This document shows, piece after piece, positions 4,170 through 5,137 of a stretch of 5,137 nt of DNA (positions are counted from its first letter, which is position 1; every line of letters begins with the position of its first letter). Where the stretch lies: the NCBI GenBank assembly GCA_938030835.1, contig CALHID010000165.1:1-5137 (forward strand), read 5' to 3'. The notes under the pieces were generated by a model. That model was not told where the DNA came from, did not search any database, and saw nothing but the letters and a program-made list of their open reading frames with translations. Origin of the DNA: an uncultured Actinomyces sp. Its GTDB lineage: Bacteria > Actinomycetota > Actinomycetes > Actinomycetales > Actinomycetaceae. Made by a program: the position numbers and the translations under genes.

Positions 4170-5137
4170 GGGCCTCATCAATTGACATCCGCTTAGTGCC
4201 CTTAGCGATTTCATCTTGGTTATGTACCTGGGGTGCACTGAACAGAGATCCACTTCTTCTATGCGCCGGAATATGCATTGCTTTCCTCTTCCCTATGCTC
4301 CTACTCCCACGAGGATTTCAGGGGTTAGGAAAAGAACGGGTCAGAGGATGCGCTCCTCTTCTCATTGTCACGATATGCCTGTGCTGCACGTGCATTGTGA
4401 GCTCTTCAAGTCGCGCAACAAGCTGGGAAAACGAAGCGAATCAGTTGTGCGCACACGGAAAAGACCTACGCGATGCTTCCTTTGCTCTGCTTGGTGAAGT
4501 ACGTGAAGGAAGGAATACAACAAACAAGAGAAATCAACCGAGCTACTACGTTCGTGCCCGTTTTCTTGGAGGCAAAGAAAACTTGAGCTTTCTCCTTGTA
4601 TCCACGCGCGAATCTCTGAGGACACTTCGACGCGGAGATCGGGTTCTTACTAGTGGGACCTGCGATCTTAATTGGGCTCGCGCTATTCCAAATGTGGGCG
4701 CACTTCGAATCAATACGTGGGAGCGCATTCCTCCAAACGATCGCTGGACGCGTATTTCTCAAGGTGTCAGGAGGAACCTCGAGAAGATCGTTGTGACATT
4801 GCCAGAGCACGCACGTGCGCTGATACCAGGAATGTCACTGGGAGATGACCATCAAGCCAGCTCCCAAATGCGTGATGATATGAAGACTGTGTCATTTGCG
4901 CACCTCACAGCAGTGTCAGGCACTCATATGGCGATTTTGATGATGACAGTTGGTCTGCTTACAACAAAGAAACGTCGCATAGCGATCATTACTCAAGTTT
5001 CGGTTCTATTGATTTTCGTTGGGCTTGTTGGCCCCGCCTCGTCGGTACTGCGTTCTTTTGCGGTGAGCGCTATTGGGTTTGTCGGAATGTGGAGTAATAG
5101 AGAAGGAGGAATTTACTCATCCTTGAGCACGGTCATT
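4166..5137 (+). CDS. comEC: ComEC/Rec2 DNA-uptake channel (N-terminal part, cut by window edge)
   Basis: ComEC is the multi-pass membrane channel through which one strand of transforming DNA enters the cytoplasm. The frame from GTG at 4166 stays open for 324 residues to the window end; full family members have about 700-800. Hydrophobic segments lie at about 11-27, 31-50 and 66-82, followed by a soluble region (about 85-215) corresponding to the N-terminal extracellular OB-fold-like domain (DUF4131). Then comes the start of the competence domain with ALIPGMSLGD (around 220-229) and the characteristic HLTAVSGTH (246-254). The GTG overlaps the comEA stop in GTGA, so translation is probably coupled, and this fixes the start without its own ribosome binding site. 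There is no comEB between them, as is usual outside Bacillus. Codon choice is relaxed (AGA, AGG, ATA, TTA appear), unlike the more biased antiporter gene, which fits low expression. The C-terminal beta-lactamase-like domain found in many members cannot be checked here. Confidence 0.95.
   Translation, partial: MRASSIDIRLVPLAISSWLCTWGALNRDPLLLCAGICIAFLFPMLLLPRGFQGLGKERVRGCAPLLIVTICLCCTCIVSSSSRATSWENEANQLCAHGKDLRDASFALLGEVREGRNTTNKRNQPSYYVRARFLGGKENLSFLLVSTRESLRTLRRGDRVLTSGTCDLNWARAIPNVGALRINTWERIPPNDRWTRISQGVRRNLEKIVVTLPEHARALIPGMSLGDDHQASSQMRDDMKTVSFAHLTAVSGTHMAILMMTVGLLTTKKRRIAIITQVSVLLIFVGLVGPASSVLRSFAVSAIGFVGMWSNREGGIYSSLSTVI

Noticed and set aside
4216..4810. Frames overlapping comEC on both strands (4216-4497 plus; 4368-4625 and 4466-4810 minus)
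   Set aside because: The comEC frame is open from 4166 to the window end and contains the family motif HLTAVSGTH; these others are shadows.
4166..5137. Relaxed codon use in comEC as a sign of recent gene transfer
   Set aside because: Low-expression competence genes commonly show weak codon bias, and there are no mobile elements or boundaries nearby.

Overview
The window looks like a stretch of chromosome from a moderate-to-high G+C Gram-positive bacterium. It is probably an actinomycete (Actinomycetota), perhaps of the Actinomyces type. This rests on the protein styles (a sugar porter, a YuiF-type antiporter, ProC, and a ComEA with a long charged cytoplasmic tail) and on codon use, not on any marker gene, so genus and species cannot be named. 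Nothing points to a phage, plasmid, transposon or CRISPR array.

Layout: positions 1-3196 hold three genes on the minus strand, and 3378-5137 hold two on the plus strand. From the left edge they are: (1) the N-terminal 220 residues of a sugar-porter-family MFS transporter (1-660, running off the left edge), with its own promoter-like sequence and a perfect 19-bp palindrome just upstream of the -35 element; (2) a strong hairpin (813-849) that probably terminates the next gene; (3) a complete 453-residue YuiF/NhaC-type membrane antiporter or permease (870-2231); (4) proC, pyrroline-5-carboxylate reductase, the last step of proline synthesis (2390-3196); (5) a divergent intergenic region of about 180 bp holding a proC promoter and an ordered set of short repeats; (6) comEA (3378-4169), a membrane-anchored DNA receptor; and (7) the first 324 residues of comEC (4166-5137, running off the right edge), the DNA-uptake channel. 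comEA and comEC overlap by 4 bp and are clearly one translationally coupled operon.

The comEA-comEC pair is the one real functional unit. ComEA holds incoming double-stranded DNA at the outer face of the membrane, and ComEC passes one strand inward. The three minus-strand genes do not form an obvious pathway. The sugar porter has its own control region. proC and the antiporter are 158 bp apart with no clear terminator between them, so read-through is possible.

I found no convincing undescribed system. The points most worth a second look are the palindromic operator candidate before the sugar porter, the three TGTGGAT (DnaA-box-like) sites that all fall in intergenic DNA, the altered substrate-loop sequence in ProC (SSSPA in place of the usual GSGPA region), and a cysteine pair bracketing the DNA-binding domain of ComEA. 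No gene-free stretch exceeds about 210 bases.
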